Source: Rhizomys pruinosus
Lineage: Eukaryota; Chordata; Mammalia; Rodentia; Spalacidae
Assembly (NCBI GenBank): GCA_009823505.1
Contig: VZQC01013997.1
Location: 451,665 to 515,664, forward strand
Length of the DNA stretch: 64,000 bases
Direction of reading: 5' to 3'
Position numbers and translations under genes: made by a program. The notes under the pieces are model-generated. The model did not search any database. It worked only from the letters and a program-made list of their open reading frames with translations, and had not been told where the DNA came from. Of this stretch, positions 1-12,960 are shown piece after piece (position 1 is the stretch's first letter; each line of letters begins with the position of its first letter).

Positions 1-589
1 AAAAAAAAAAAAAAAAAAATCCCATGTATAAATACATTAAGTGATGGGATTTCTTTCCTTTACTTCATAACTAAGATATTTAATAATTTAAAAGTAACAA
101 AATTATTGTAATATTTTATTGCAAGCTAGAGTTAACTAACTCTGACACTAGATCTCTAATTCAGAAAGCATGACCAATGTTCTTTTAAAAGGCAGACAGA
201 GAAGGAGGCTTGCTCACATTCAAACAAGCAGAAGCAGGATAAAGTCAGCATCACCGATGTGAATACAAGTTAAGAAAATACTTTCCCCAGAATACCCAAT
301 GTGCAATCACTGATGCCTCCCGCCTCCTCAAAATCACTGGTAATGCAACCCAAACATGCTTTTGATTCTCCCAAATGAGAAAGGAAAAGGGATAACTTAT
401 CAGCAATACAATCAAGGCTTAATTAGAGACAGACAGAGAGAGAGAGAGAGAGACCGAGACCCCTCCTTTTATGTCCTGAACAAGTAATAAGGATTCCTAA
501 TAATTTAATAAAATATAACACCAGCATTTGACAATTTAGGATCATAAACCCTTGGAATTGGGCAGACTCTTTTTGCATATACATGTAGG

Positions 590-930
590 GGAGTGTGAGT
601 GTGTGTGTGCGTGTGCGCACTCTCGTGAGTGTAGGTATGACACTGATGCCCCTGTACGTGAGTGGAAGCCAGAGGACACTGGGTGTCCTGTGCTATCAGT
701 TTCTACTTTATTTCCTTGAGGCAGTATCTTTCACTGAGCCCAGAGAGAGGCTGGTGGCCAGCAAGCCCCAGTGACTCTCCTATTTCTGTTCCCTCCAACC
801 TTGCCCCCAGTGCTGGGGTTACACGTGCATATGGCCAACTTTTTTACATCGGTTCTAGGGACGTGAACTCAGGTTATTATGCTTGTGCAGCGAGCTCTTA
901 CCCAATGACTCATATCCTAGCCCCTGGGGA
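590..930 (-). repeat. Long B3-like tRNA-derived SINE
   Basis: It has a GT-rich start, a middle with GAGGCAGTATCTTTCACTGAG, then GTGCTGGGGTTACA and an end like B2 and B3 heads. The same long form recurs at 22830-23282 and 59845-60198. Confidence 0.55.
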
Positions 931-939
931 TAGAATCTT

Positions 940-1176
940 AAAAAAAATTTTTTTAAATATTATTTTTTATGTACACTGTCTGCATGAAGGATGGTGCACC
1001 CGTGTCGAGCAATGCCGAAGAGGTCAGAAGAGGGTGTCGGATTCCCCTGGAACTGGAGTTCTCCTGGAATTGGAGTTACAGATGGTTCTCAGCTGCCATG
1101 TGGGTGCTGGGAATTGAACCCAGGTCCTCTGCAAGAGCAGTCGGTGCTCTTAACTGCTGAGCCATCTCTCCAGCCC
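940..1176 (-). repeat. B2 SINE, duplicated-centre form
   Basis: It ends in GCCATCTCTCCAGCCCC, the B2 head in reverse. The centre has the CTGGAACTGGAGTT block twice in slightly different form. Confidence 0.9.
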
Positions 1177-1379
1177 CTAAAATATTCTTATGTGCATGGA
1201 TGTATCTAAGTGCATCCATGTTGTACAATGCCAACAAAGGTCAGAGGATAATGTCAGATTCCACTGGGACTGGAGTTACACAGATGGTTGTTAACTACCA
1301 TGTGGGTGCTGAGAATTGAACCCAGGTCCTCTAGAAGAGCAACCAGTGCTCTTAACCACTGAGCCACCTCTCCTGCCCC
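1177..1379 (-). repeat. B2 SINE, diverged
   Basis: It is head to tail with the previous B2 and in the same orientation. A single centre block and many substitutions suggest an older copy. Confidence 0.8.
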
Positions 1380-1465
1380 TGGGATTGAATCTTAATATAA
1401 CGCTCTTATCTTCCATGAATTCCCTTTGATCACATATTTTTATGTTATCTACTCCAAATTCTCTT

Positions 1466-1606
1466 TCTTAAAGCCTATTTATTTTATGTGTGCCTGTGTG
1501 CAGTCTGAGACACCATCTAGGTGTTGGTTTTCTCTTCTGGGGAATCAAACTCAGGTCCTCAGGCCTGGAAGCAAGCGTCTTTATCCAATCAGCCTCTTCC
1601 CTGGCC
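1466..1606 (-). repeat. B2/B3-like SINE fragment
   Basis: It has AATCAAACTCAGGTCCTCAGG followed by a decayed head. It is short and diverged. Confidence 0.5.
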
Positions 1607-2904
1607 CTTCAACTACTTTATAATGAAGGAAAATGCCAAGGATGCTCCAACTATGAAGCAGAAAAATGAAAAATCATGAGGTGGATACATTCTAAGACAC
1701 ATTCTAAGAATGGAATCATGTACAAAGGAACACAGACTTTGGTAGCATGCACCCTCTTCTAACATTCTGACAGTCCATCACATCACTGAAGTCTACATGA
1801 GATTATTTCAACAATTAGAGAAAAATTGTTAATCTAGACAGGCTAGTGGATTCCTTGTTCTCATGGCAACCAGTCATTCTCAGATTCTGAGGAACAGCAA
1901 AAGTAGTTCCCTGCATTCTGGTAAATGCTCTTATTTAATAAAGCAATAAATCATAAAATTATTTCAATGTAACATAGGAAGTTATAAGTGTTAAAAATAG
2001 TATATTGAAAATACAAAAAAAGAAAAAATACATAAGAGCATTATGTCTTCTTTAAGTGTGTGAAGAGATTCTTGGAGAAGCAATTGGAGAATCGTGTGTT
2101 AGCTAATGAAACTGGGGATAAAAACACTAGCATTCCAAACAAGAGTCAAGACTGAAGGAAAGGTGGGTATAATGTGATGTTTACATAAGGACCAAACTCT
2201 GGCAAACTAGTGACTTTTAGATATAAAGCCCCAAAAGGCTGGAGAGGTAGAAAAGTGTTGTGGACCATATATTGAGGCTGTCTTAGCTATGTAAATCAGT
2301 GACTAGATTTACAAGTAAGAAACTGACATTCCTTTGAAGCAGCTCTCTGCCAGCACAGTAAATGACAGGAGAAACCAGAAAGGACAGAACAATGTGATAA
2401 ACCAACATCATGGGAATGAACAGCTGCTTCTAAATGGGTATGAGAAACACTCTCAGGTTCTCTTGTAGGTGGAACAGTGCTGGTGGTAGCACTAAGCTCA
2501 AGAACAGAACAGTCACCATTCTGGCAGTGTGAACAGAACAGCACACTGTACCAGAGGTTGGTTCCCACCTCTGAGCCATTCAATCCTATTACAAGATTTG
2601 TTATTCAAAAATTGCTGATTTGCCTCAAAACTTAAGTCTGATTTCCCTTAAAAATATATCTAAGTTGTCAGTTCCCAAATGCTTGGCTTACTTAAGACTA
2701 ATTAAATGGCTAGATCTTATGACAAATACAGATTAGTCTACTATTGCCATGAAAAGAGCATCAATTATAATTAACACAGTGTACTAGTTGTGGTAACAGA
2801 TTACAAGTTTCTAATGTTTCAACACTTTACTAAGTGCACTGGTAGCTACTTTGTTACCTTTGAAAGACATCTGCTCTCTGCCAAAATGAAGGTGCCAAAC
2901 TTAC

Positions 2905-3028
2905 CAGATTACATTATAATGCATTTTTTAATTTTCACACAGCCAGGAGTCTTTTCTTCTTTGCTGATTTTTTTCAATCTGTATTGTCGGATCTCTCTCA
3001 CCAATGTATAAAAAGCATCCTCCACTCT
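2905..3028 (-). CDS. Kras: Kras exon 4A: KRAS4A C-terminal hypervariable region
   Basis: This alternative last coding exon gives codons 151-189 and stop TAA at 2909-2911. It reads from [14 protein letters not shown] to the CAAX box CIIM. Cys186 is the farnesylation site. Cys180, just upstream, is the residue known to be palmitoylated in KRAS4A, and the lysines around it form a bipartite basic patch. The 39 residues match human KRAS4A as I remember it. The exon is 124 bases, with acceptor AG at 3029-3030 and donor GT at 2903-2904. The donor follows the stop by four bases, so the exon is spliced on to exon 4B, which then serves as 3'UTR. The acceptor has a broken pyrimidine tract interrupted by purines, which fits its known use as the minor isoform; that link is inference. 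Confidence 0.97.
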
Positions 3029-3347
3029 CTGCATTGTAAAACACAACTTCTTTAAAGTCTGTTTCATTTGGAAGAGTAATTTATTGGGATAGCCATGTGT
3101 AAGATGTTTGATTTTATGAGCTTTGAGAAATTTTTAAAGCAAACATCAGATTTCATAAAATTAAGGATGCAGGTTCAAAATATGGGCCAGAACCTGGTTT
3201 GTTCTCAAAGGGTTTTATTTCCTATTGAAATCAAGAGTTTAATTTTTTTAGTTAGGAACTGGGAGATTATGAAAAGCCCACATATATGTATTAGAATCTG
3301 TTCATCAACTAATAAATAATTCAAGTTTTCTAGTTGTGGAATTAAAG

Positions 3348-3512
3348 CCTGATCTGTGTAAATGTCAGCAAAGGCCAGAAGAGGGCGTCAAGTTCCCTAG
3401 AACTGGAGTTACAGCTGGTTATTAGCCACCACGTGGGTGCTGGGAACTGAACCTGGGTTCTCTGCAAGATCAGCAAGTGCTCCTCACCCCTGAACCAGCT
3501 CTCTCTAGCTTC
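3348..3512 (-). repeat. B2 SINE, diverged, 320 bases from exon 4A
   Basis: It has GGCCAGAAGAGGGCGTC and CACGTGGGTGCTGGGAACTG, core features of B2 in reverse. Confidence 0.75.
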
Positions 3513-4312
3513 TGTGCCTTCTCTAATTTAAGTACTCTAAAGGGGGTTCTGTGTAAGGCTATGGTAAAAGCTGAAACTACAATCAAATATTGCCATTATG
3601 GAGAGAAAATTTTTCAGCTTTCCCCAAACAGAAAATTAGGCAATAGTTTAAAGGCAGAAAGTACTTAAAACTGTGGTGCTAATTTCTTCAAAGTAGAAGC
3701 TTCCATTTAAAAGAGAAACTACCAGAAATTTCACCTACATGTAGTAGAAATTCAACTTTAATGAATGTGAATACTTAAGAAACTGGGCGTATTTTACTGT
3801 GCATTAAAATTTAAGCTTCTTTTGTTTCACTTTAATAATTAATTGCTTACTTAGGGAACTAGTGCTTTTAAATTTTCTGTAATTGCTAAAATCAGTATTT
3901 CCACTGAACCAAATGTGACAAAAACATACCCAGGACCTAAGATAATACATTCTGAAAACTGATTTATAGTTTTTAATTCAATAGGACATAGAGAATCAGC
4001 CACTTGGCATTAAGAGCAGTAAGCCAAAAATGAGGTTTAATTTCTGCATACCAAGTCATTTGTTCCCTTTTCCAGTTAGGGACATTAAGTTTACAAATCT
4101 CAAGAGCACATTAAGAGCTGCCTCAGTGAAGTTCAGTAATTTACTCTTTAAAATTCATAAAAAGTCTTAGTAAGAAACAAGCATTTAGGTAATGTTGACC
4201 ACATATTTAAAATATACACCTCAACGTAATAACATATGCATGATACATACCTATTTATCTAATAAAAAATTTCAGAACCCAAGAAAATCTTGTTTTTTTC
4301 AGAATTACTTTT

Positions 4313-4484
4313 ACTTATGTGAATGTGCACACCCATGTGTGTGCAGGTGCCTGAAGAAGCCCCAAGAATGTTGGAGCCCCTGGAGCTGGAGTTACTGGCA
4401 GTTCCAAACTTGGGTGCTGGGAACTGAACCTGGGTCCTTTGCAAGGGCAAGTGCTCTTAACCACTGAGCCATCTCTACACCCCC
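4313..4484 (-). repeat. B2 SINE
   Basis: It has GGTGCTGGGAACTGAACC and a head ending near 4484. Confidence 0.8.
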
Positions 4485-5397
4485 CTACCCAAATCTAATT
4501 TTAATGGAATCAATTTAATCAACTAACTAGTTCTAACTAGAAAGATTTTCCAACTTTTTAAAAAAATAATTAAATGTTAGTATTTTAAATAAAATTCCAC
4601 TTGTATCACATGTACATTTTAAACAGTTTTGCTTGTCATTCTCAGGGCGAAAGCTCATTTATTCATTTAAAAAGTATCAGAAATGTTCATAATATAAAAT
4701 ACATGATTTTAAACACTGAGATGACTTTGTTAAAGCATTTAAAATGTAAAGCAAGACCTGTAACAGTTTCATAAATTACTTTCTTTTAATCTGAAAACCA
4801 ATGAAAGAAATTAAAATCTATAAATTTGGATATCTATATACACAGAGAGAAACAAACCAGGGAAAAGCTCATATTTTCTTAAAATTTGTAATGTTTATTC
4901 CTGCTTCTTAAAAAATTATGTCAATGTAGAAGTTAGCATGCTATGAAGGAAGAAAGAGGGTACTGGTGCTCTAATTTAGCAGAAGCGAATGATGATTGCA
5001 AGGTTCTTATAGAATCACTGTGATGTGTCTGCCTTTTTGGTGTGAGCACCCCCATCACCAATACCAGAGTATGTGATTTGTGTTTCCAGCAATGCAGAGA
5101 GAGAACTGGAAGCTGATAACTGAGAAGAGCAACTACCCACCACCAAGAACTCAGTGCTAGGCCTTCAGTGCTTATGACACTGAACACCAAGAAAATGCTT
5201 ATTCAGAATGACTTCTCCCATTTCTTATTTTCATGAATGTGAAATTTAAATTCATTAAAAGTAAATAAACCATACTTTCAGACTTAAAGTTACTTCTTGA
5301 AAATATGCTTCAAGGTTATACTGTCAGCAAGAAAGCATGAGAACACTGCTGTTTATCTTTGCCCTTACCACTGGCATTGGCTCTTATTTTTGAAAAT

Positions 5398-5511
5398 TAC
5401 ATATAACTATAGTAGACAATACTGACTGCCCATTCTACATATAACTATAGTAGACAATACTAACTGCCCATTCTACATATAACTATAGTAGACAATACTG
5501 ACTGCCCATTC
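5398..5511. repeat. Tandem repeat, three 38-base units
   Basis: Units start at 5398, 5436 and 5474, each beginning TACATATAACTATAGTAGAC. They differ by a single base in the second unit. Confidence 0.97.
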
Positions 5512-5705
5512 TAAAATTTGTAGTAATTTTTAAAGATAAAGTGCTCGTGAAAAATATCTTAGACTCACTGCTAAACCTTTAACTGACACAAAGGGATTTA
5601 TCCTTGAGGATATAACTCACTGCCACATTTACTCAGTTTTAGATGTCACCAAGTATATTCTACAACAAATGAAAATATTTATGAGCAAACAAAAATATAC
5701 ATTAT

Positions 5706-5867
5706 ATTATTCCTTTTTTTTTCTGTATTTTTGAAACAGGGTCTCCCTGTAGCTCCAGCTGTCATGGAACTCACTCTGTAGACCAGGCTGGCCTTGAACT
5801 CACAAAGATCAGCCTGCCTCTGCCTCCCAAGTGCTAGGATTAAAGGTGTGCACCACCACACCAGGCT
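5706..5867 (-). repeat. B1 SINE
   Basis: It is a full B1 in reverse, with GAAACAGGGTCTCCCTGTAG to CACCACCACACCAGGC and a poly(T) start. Confidence 0.92.
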
Positions 5868-5929
5868 TTATATTATTCATGTTTAACTGAAGAGATCTGA
5901 CAATACTTTCAACTCAAAGTTGAGACTAC

Positions 5930-5983
5930 AGAAACAGCATCCCACAGAGAACAGTTAGAAACAGCATCCCACAGAGAACAGTT
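5930..5983. repeat. Tandem repeat, two 27-base units
   Basis: Units start at 5930 and 5957, each AGAAACAGCATCCCACAGAG onward, and are almost identical. Confidence 0.95.
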
Positions 5984-6044
5984 TAGTACTCTTGATCTGT
6001 TCTCACCAGGAAATTGCATTTTATCAAGGTGGTTTTTTTGTTTG

Positions 6045-6234
6045 TTTGCTTTTTTCTTTTTGAAACAGGGTCTCCCTTTAGTCCCAGCTGGCCTGGAGCT
6101 CACTATGTAGACCAGGCTGGCCTTGAACTCATAGAGATTGCCTCTGCCTCTCTGCGCCTCTCTGCCTCTCTGCGCCTCTGCACCTCTGCCTCCCGAGTGC
6201 TGGGATCAAAGGTGTGTGCCCCCACACCCAGCCA
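6045..6234 (-). repeat. B1 SINE with CTCTGC expansion
   Basis: It is a B1 in reverse whose GCCTCTGCCTC segment has grown to about 60 bases of CTCTGCC/CTCTGCG units (6137-6193). Confidence 0.9.
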
Positions 6235-6491
6235 TTTTATCAAGTACCTTGTTCCTACTGAATTTGCAAAACTTCTTGAAGAATTCTGTTAAGGAAATAC
6301 CACATCAAATACCCTAATATACAGGTGCAAGAACATCAACCTTTTGTGGGGAGGGAATGGAGAAACTAGATGTACTGTCCATACCAATCTTACTGCCCTG
6401 ATTTTCAAGAAACTTGTCAAACTATAACTCATCTAAAGTACTACATAAATGCAATAATATTATTACATAGAACAGTTCGATAACTTTATTT

Positions 6492-6643
6492 TATTTTATT
6501 TTTTGGTCTTTTCGAGACAGGGTCTCCCTGTAGCCCCAGCTGTCCTGGAGCTCTGTAGACCAGGCTGGCCTTGAACTCACAAAGATCCGCCTGCCTCTGC
6601 CTCTCAAGTGCTAGGATTAAAGGCGTGCACCACCACGCCCGGC
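6492..6643 (-). repeat. B1 SINE
   Basis: It is a B1 in reverse with its A-tail as poly(T) near 6480. It ends CACCACGCCCGGC. Confidence 0.92.
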
Positions 6644-6741
6644 TTATTTTATACATAAAAAGTTTAAAATTCTGATCTCATAAAAAAAAAAAAAAAAAAA
6701 AAAAAACAAGATATAGCCCTGAGGTTAAAAATATTTTGCTC

Positions 6742-6902
6742 TTTTGTGTGTGTGTGTGGGGGGGGTCATTTTGAGAATGGGTCTCCCTCTAGTCCTAGCT
6801 AGCCTGGAACTCTCTGTAGAACAGGTTGGCCTTGAACTCAGAGATCAGCCTGCCTCTGCCTCTCAAGTGCTGGAATTAAAGGTGTGTACCACTATGCCCA
6901 GC
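6742..6902 (-). repeat. B1 SINE
   Basis: It is an older B1 in reverse, preceded by a short GT and G run. Confidence 0.85.
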
Positions 6903-6941
6903 AATGTTTTGCTTTCTTAAAATAACTTTATAAGCTTGAGG

Positions 6942-7174
6942 GCTGTTGGAGAGATGGCCTAGCGGTTAAGAGCACTGACTTGCTTTACAGAGGACCCGGG
7001 TTCGTCCCCAGCACCCACATGGCTGGCTAGAACCGTCTGTAACTCCAATTCCACGGAGAACTCCTGTTCCAGGGGAATCCGTAGACCCTCTCGGACCTCC
7101 ACGCTTGCACAACACGGGTGCACAAACCTGCATGCAGGACAGTACATTCTATACCACATACAAAAAAAAATTTA
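6942..7174 (+). repeat. B2 SINE, duplicated-centre form
   Basis: The head GGAGAGATGGCCTAGCGG is intact. The centre block AACTCC.. is present twice, and it ends in ATACCACATACAAAAA. Confidence 0.9.
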
Positions 7175-7205
7175 AAAAACTTTATAAGCTTTAAGAAAAG
7201 AGAGG

Positions 7206-7352
7206 CCTTTTTAATCCCAGCACTTGGGAGGCAGAAGCAGGTGGATCTCTCTGAGTTCAAGGCCAGCCTGGTCTACATATGAAGTTCCACGACAGATGGG
7301 ACTAAAGGGAGACCCTGTCTCAAAAATAACAACAACAACAACAACAACAGAG
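7206..7352 (+). repeat. B1 SINE, 5'-truncated, with (CAA)n tail
   Basis: It starts inside B1 at TTTTAATCCCAGCACTTGGG and ends in CTGTCTCAAAA followed by ACAACAACA units. Confidence 0.88.
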
Positions 7353-7825
7353 AGGCCTTCTTTCAACTAATTTCATATTTCTAGAAATTAGCAGCATAAA
7401 ACTGGAAAAGTAATTATTGTTGAGTGACTTTAACTTTGGAAATTATTTAAGTTTAAAACTTAGGAAACAAAAATTTAAGTTTACACTGTCCAAATTGAGA
7501 CCATTGGAATACAAAATAGCTGGATCGTACACTCAGAACCCTGTTTCTGTCATCCTTAGCTGACACCCGCTCACCCAGACTTCTGCTTTTAGCACTCTGG
7601 ACAACTTACAGCTAATTCCTATGGTGACAGTGTTTCAGTTTCAATAGCCTTTTCTAACTCTGTCATACCATATCCAAAGGAACCAGAAAAATCTGTTAAT
7701 TACTAACTACCCAGATAAATGTGAAGTAACACGCTTGATACATTAAGAACATAGGACCTCACCAAAAATTAACTCCTTTATTCTTTCAGGTAATGGCTGA
7801 AATGACTAAACAACATCAAATGCAG

Positions 7826-7945
7826 CTAAGCACAGTAGTACACATCTATAGTCCAAGGTACTAAGGAATGGTGAGGTGGGGGAGGGCTGAGCCCAAGGGT
7901 TCAAGACTAGCCTACCACTATAAGTCCCTATCTCAAAACAGACAC
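7826..7945 (+). repeat. Old B1/B4-like SINE
   Basis: It is B1-like in spacing, with TTCAAGACTAGCCTA and CCTATCTCAAAA, but strongly diverged. Confidence 0.5.
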
Positions 7946-8065
7946 ACACACCCCTATTTTATATATAATATGTCATTATATACTGGCTAGTATGTTTCAA
8001 AATTAGCAAATAACTGTATTAGTAAAAATATACATTCTGCAACCCTAATCTTTTTTATTTTTTTA

Positions 8066-8270
8066 TTTTTTATGTGTATGAGTGTACTGTCTGCATGTAG
8101 GTTGGTGCACCTGTGTTGTGCAATGCCATGGAGGTCAGAAGAGGGTGTCGGATTCCCCTGGAACTGGAGTTAAAGACGGTTCTCAGCCGCCATGTGGGTG
8201 CTGGGGGTCGAACCCGGGTCCTCTGCAAGAGCAGTCAGCCCCGTAACCACTAGGCCATCTCTCCAGCCCC
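8066..8270 (-). repeat. B2 SINE, single-centre form
   Basis: It is a clean B2 in reverse with one GGAACTGGAGTTAAAGACGG block. It is the form without duplication. Confidence 0.92.
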
Positions 8271-8821
8271 AACCATAATCTTAAAACACTAGAATAAAAT
8301 TTCTATTTCTCTCTCATAAAATACCACTTTACTATCTGGCCCTTGCAGAAAAAGCTTGCCAGTTCCTAATGCATATCTATGAGAACTTCTGAATAAATGT
8401 TCAGCTCCTGTAGCCTAAAGAGAATTCTTCTGTGTTTTGTTGTTGTTATTTTTTAACTCATGCACAGCAGCAAAAATTAGGGGACAAAACAGCTTGCTGA
8501 TAAAACAGTTACAGTATGTTTATTTACTTGTTTTATTCAAACAAGAAATGAACCAAATAAAAGATAAGTAACAAAATACTCTGTAAAAGATAGGGCTTTA
8601 AATTTTCATAAAACCCAGAGATGCAAAATTTATTAAAATGTACATTTTATATTGTAATCACTAAAATTACTTGGAATAGCTCTTTAGAATCTTCTAAATG
8701 TTTATAAACATCCAATTAATCTCAATAAATAAAAATTTCAAAGAAAATTAATTTTGAAATAAAGCAACAAGTCTACTTAAAAGAAATCAGAGAAATTAAA
8801 TATCTAAATTATAGTTTAGTG

Positions 8822-8975
8822 GGCCAGGTATGGTGGTGCACACCTTTAATCCCAGCACCTGGGAGGCAGAGGCAGGTGGATCTCTGTGAGTTCAAGGCCA
8901 GCCTGGTCTACATAAAGAGTTCCAGGAGAGCTGGGGCTGCAGGGAGATCCTGTCTCAAAAAGACCAAAATAAATA
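8822..8975 (+). repeat. B1 SINE
   Basis: It is a full B1 from GGCCAGGTATGGTGGTG to CTGTCTCAAAAAGACC. Confidence 0.93.
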
Positions 8976-9149
8976 CATTAATTATAATATAGCATGATAT
9001 AATACATAGACATTAATAAAGTGATAGAAATACAAGAAGAGCTAAACTTATGACCCTTATCCTATATATGTTAGATGGCCCATGTATGTACAAGGCCAAT
9101 TTAAATTCATCTATTTCTGTATCATATGCCTTAAAAAAAAATAGCAAGT

Positions 9150-9290
9150 GAGCAGGACATGGCAGCACATCCCTGTAATCTAAACATTTGGGAGGCAGAG
9201 GCAGGAGGATCCAGTTCACTTTGCTACAAAGTGAGCTGGAGACTTGTCTCAGCTACAAGGCTTTGTCAAAAAATTAAAAATCCCAACAAA
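9150..9290 (+). repeat. Old B1-type SINE
   Basis: It has GGCAGCACATCCCTGTAATC and GGGAGGCAGAGGCAGGAGGA, then diverges. Confidence 0.7.
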
Positions 9291-11042
9291 GTAACTAGCA
9301 AAGTAAAAACAAGGCAAAACAACAACAGAACAAAAAAAATTTTTTAAAGGGCCACAGTGTTAACCTAAAAAACTATTATTAAATGGAAGCCAGGTAGTTT
9401 TCTGACCAATTACTAATATCATGGCATGTTAAAGACACAAAGCCTGATCAGCATTTCTGAGGCAGGAATCCTACAAAGAAGGTAAACAGCCATTTTAGAC
9501 TCTTATCAAACTAGAGGTGGAGAGCAACACGGAGATGAGCAGGAGACCTTTGAGTCCTCTGCTGCCTTCTAGTCAAGTGTAGCAACTATCTCAGCAGCAC
9601 TTCCTAGAAGCTGGAGGGAGGCGCACAGTCCCAGGTTCCAACCAAACCACCGAAGTCACGTCTGGATTTTGATTGTTAATAAGCTCAGCTGACCCGTGTG
9701 TATTTTAAAGTAAAGTGGAACCCAGTTTCATGATTTTCCTTTTCTTTGTGAAATGACAACTAAAATATTCTCTAATATGAAAAGGAACTTTATAAATTGT
9801 AAATAATGCATGAATAGTAAAATATTAATGGTGAAATCTAGGTTTGCAAATGTTTTCAATAAAATTCTTTACATTTTATATTTGAAATTTTTCATAAGAA
9901 AATATTAGGAGGAAAAGTTACAGACATTATTAATCATGTTTTCTGAGAAGTTTCTCCCTGAGGACATTCAAGGAGACTGGTCAGTGAAGACCAAGAAATG
10001 GAAGATAGAAGCCAAATCTGTCTTTGGAACCTGGGAGTGGACTGGAATAAAATCTTAGTTCCTCTAAAGCAAAGTGAAATGATGTGTATTTTACCCCCTT
10101 TACAAAATTCAGTAAAACTTCTAGAATGCCTGTTTTTTACCCATTTAGAACTGTAAGATAAGTTGTTCCTTATTTTTTTTAACTCATCATTACAGAAGTT
10201 AAACTTCATAAAATCATTTTGGGAGACTCTGTGTGCTTATATCCGGAAAAGCCCCAAACATTTATGAAGTATAAACTAATTTAATTTCTTAGTATAAGAA
10301 AGCTGTACTTCATAATATCTTTATGTAATCCTTTTCAGGATTCTTTTTCCTGTGTTATAAATTGTTACTGCATATAAACACATTATATAATTATCAACTA
10401 GAGTTATTTTTTAAATGAAGATGATTTTGATACAAAATTCAGGTTCAATGTGACATAAATTTTTGTCAGCACAATGCAGTAAGTGAATAGCCTGAGAGTT
10501 TCTATATATTTTCCAAAAATTCCCTTACTTTAATCACAACTTCCTCCAAAAATAAGGACATTCCCAGAAAACTGTCAATGTATAATTCTACAAATACAAC
10601 AGAATTTAATTTAGAAAACTCAATTTATCCCACTGTTTGTCATTAGTAGATTAAAGTAGGGAAAAAAAGTTCCATCTTTTCTAAACCGTAAATATAAGAT
10701 GTATTAACTCTAGGCTGAAGAAAACTTTTCATTGTGAAAAGAAAACAAATCAGGCATGGTACAGTCAGCCTGAGTAAGGTACAAGAGTTCAAGCCTAGCC
10801 CAGGACAGAGGGGACCCTGTTTCAATCCCCAATGTCACCCAACAAAAGAAAAACCAAAGCCAAAAGTAGTATCCCAGACCCTAGAAAAGCACTGTTCACT
10901 TGAGAAAGGAGGATATTTACCAAATAAACAATGTTCTGGGATAATGGAGAAAGTGACCAATCAGTTAAATGATTTAACAGGTAACTGCAGTAAGACTAGT
11001 GCATAGACCCCCAAAATTATGCCATTAGAAAAATCAAGATTA

Positions 11043-11357
<315 letters not shown>

Positions 11358-11494
11358 TCATAAAATTCCTGGTTTCTACCATGCCAAATTTTCCTTGCTT
11401 CTACTTTAGTAATTCTTTTCTCTAAGACAGAAATCTTACCTATCTCTTAAAAGATCAAATACCTACATAATCTAAACTACAACAGAAAGGTTGT

Positions 11495-11566
11495 ACATTC
11501 GAGTACATAACAGAATAGAATGAAAAATTCACATTCAAGTACACAACAGAATAGAATGAAAAATTT
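11495..11566. repeat. Tandem repeat, two 36-base units
   Basis: Units start at 11495 and 11531, each with AACAGAATAGAATGAAAAAT. They lie in Kras intron 3, about 240 bases upstream of exon 4 in transcript order. Confidence 0.95.
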
Positions 11567-11662
11567 TAAACAAAAAGTCTAAATTCTCAATTACCTTAGA
11601 AACACTTAAGTATATGCATACATATAGTTAAATGTGTACATATACAATTAAAAATAATTTTA

Positions 11663-11826
11663 CCCGGCCATGTGATGGCATACACCTTTAATCCCAGCAC
11701 ATGGGAGAAAAAGGCAGACAGATCCCTTGTGAGTTTGAGGCCAACCTGGTCTATATAGTCAGTTCCAGGCCAGCTGGGGATACACAGTGAGACCCTTTCT
11801 AAAATAAAAAAATAAATAAATAAATA
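11663..11826 (+). repeat. B1 SINE with AAAT tail
   Basis: It is a diverged full B1 ending in an (AAAT)n tail. Confidence 0.88.
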
Positions 11827-12736
11827 ACAGTATTAACATAGCTTTCACGTTTCAGAGGACCAATTCCCGCCATGTGCAGACAAATTCTCTGAGAACTCCA
11901 ATGGATGCTTAAAACTGGGGATAGTACCAAACTCTACACACACTGCTTTCTCCCATCTATACATATCAATGATACATTTAATTTATAAATTAGGTATAAT
12001 GAGAGTAATAAAACCAAAATTGTAACAATCTGTAATAAAAGCAATTTAATACTTAGGAACAATTTACTTCTGGAATTTCCCATTTAGTATTTTCACTAAG
12101 ATGAGCTCAATCAAAACATCAAAAAACATAAGCACAGCAAAGGGGCTGTGAGGGGAAAGGGGGGGGTACTGCACTTTCTAAGAGAATAACTGGAAAGACT
12201 GATTTTTAAATGAGTAACACTAAAGAAACTATGCTTTGTATTCTGCTAAATGTCCTTACATATTGTTAACTATCAATACAGCATGTAAATAAATTCTAAA
12301 TTTGGGATAAAATTATATTTCTTTACAATCTGTGTGTTTCAAAGATATTGCTTGGAAGTACAATAGAATAAGCACTTGCTCTATGTTAACAAATTTCACC
12401 TATATACTACTATACAAAAAATACAGCTATCATATATAACAAAAGTTCTTTCCCCCTATTACTAGACTACAGAGTAAACATGCTATAAGTATTCTTAAAA
12501 AAATGCTGCCTTACTTGACCAGGCTAATTCACTGTTACATGACAGAGCCAGTGAGAAGAATAAATAGAAAACTATAAACCCTAAGGAAACAAAATATGAA
12601 ATGTGTTCAATATGATGACTAAGTAGCCTTAGGTAGATTTGCCAGATTCTTAAAAATCTGTAATTCCTCTAATTCTTCAATCTTATGACACCAAAGATAT
12701 ATTTATCTATATAGATACATATATAGACCATTTCTT

Positions 12737-12960
12737 GGGGGCTTGAGAGATGGCTCAGAGGTTAAGTGCATTGGCTGCTCTTGCAGCGGACTCAGGTTCA
12801 ATTCTCAGCACCTACATGGCAGCTACGACCATCTGTAATGCTAGTTCCAGGGGCTCCAATGCCCTCTTCTGGCCCCTGTGGGCACTGCATGGGTACATTT
12901 ATATACATACAGGTAATACACTCATACGCATAAAATAAAAATTTAAAAATAAGCCCCCCC
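12737..12960 (+). repeat. B2 SINE
   Basis: The head GGGGGCTTGAGAGATGGCTC leads to a tail with ATAAAATAAAAATTT. Confidence 0.88.

Larger units (their letters stand above)
1..2904 (-). other. Intron downstream of Kras exon 4A, incomplete
   Basis: The sequence lies between exon 4A and the expected exon 4B outside the window. It starts in poly(A) (1-19). A short GA run is near 430-452. SINE fragments fill 590-1606. The stretches 20-589 and 1607-2904 are AT-rich and I see no exon in them. Confidence 0.8.

Noticed and set aside
1..2904. Possible Kras exon 4B
   Set aside because: I looked for the CVIM end and the lysine run on the minus strand and found neither. The exon should lie outside the window.
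5398..5511. CRISPR-like spaced repeats
   Set aside because: The units are directly adjacent with no spacers, in a rodent intron.
12737..12960. tRNA gene suggested by a tRNA-like head
   Set aside because: The B2 head derives from a tRNA, but the copy has the B2 body and tail and no intact cloverleaf was seen.
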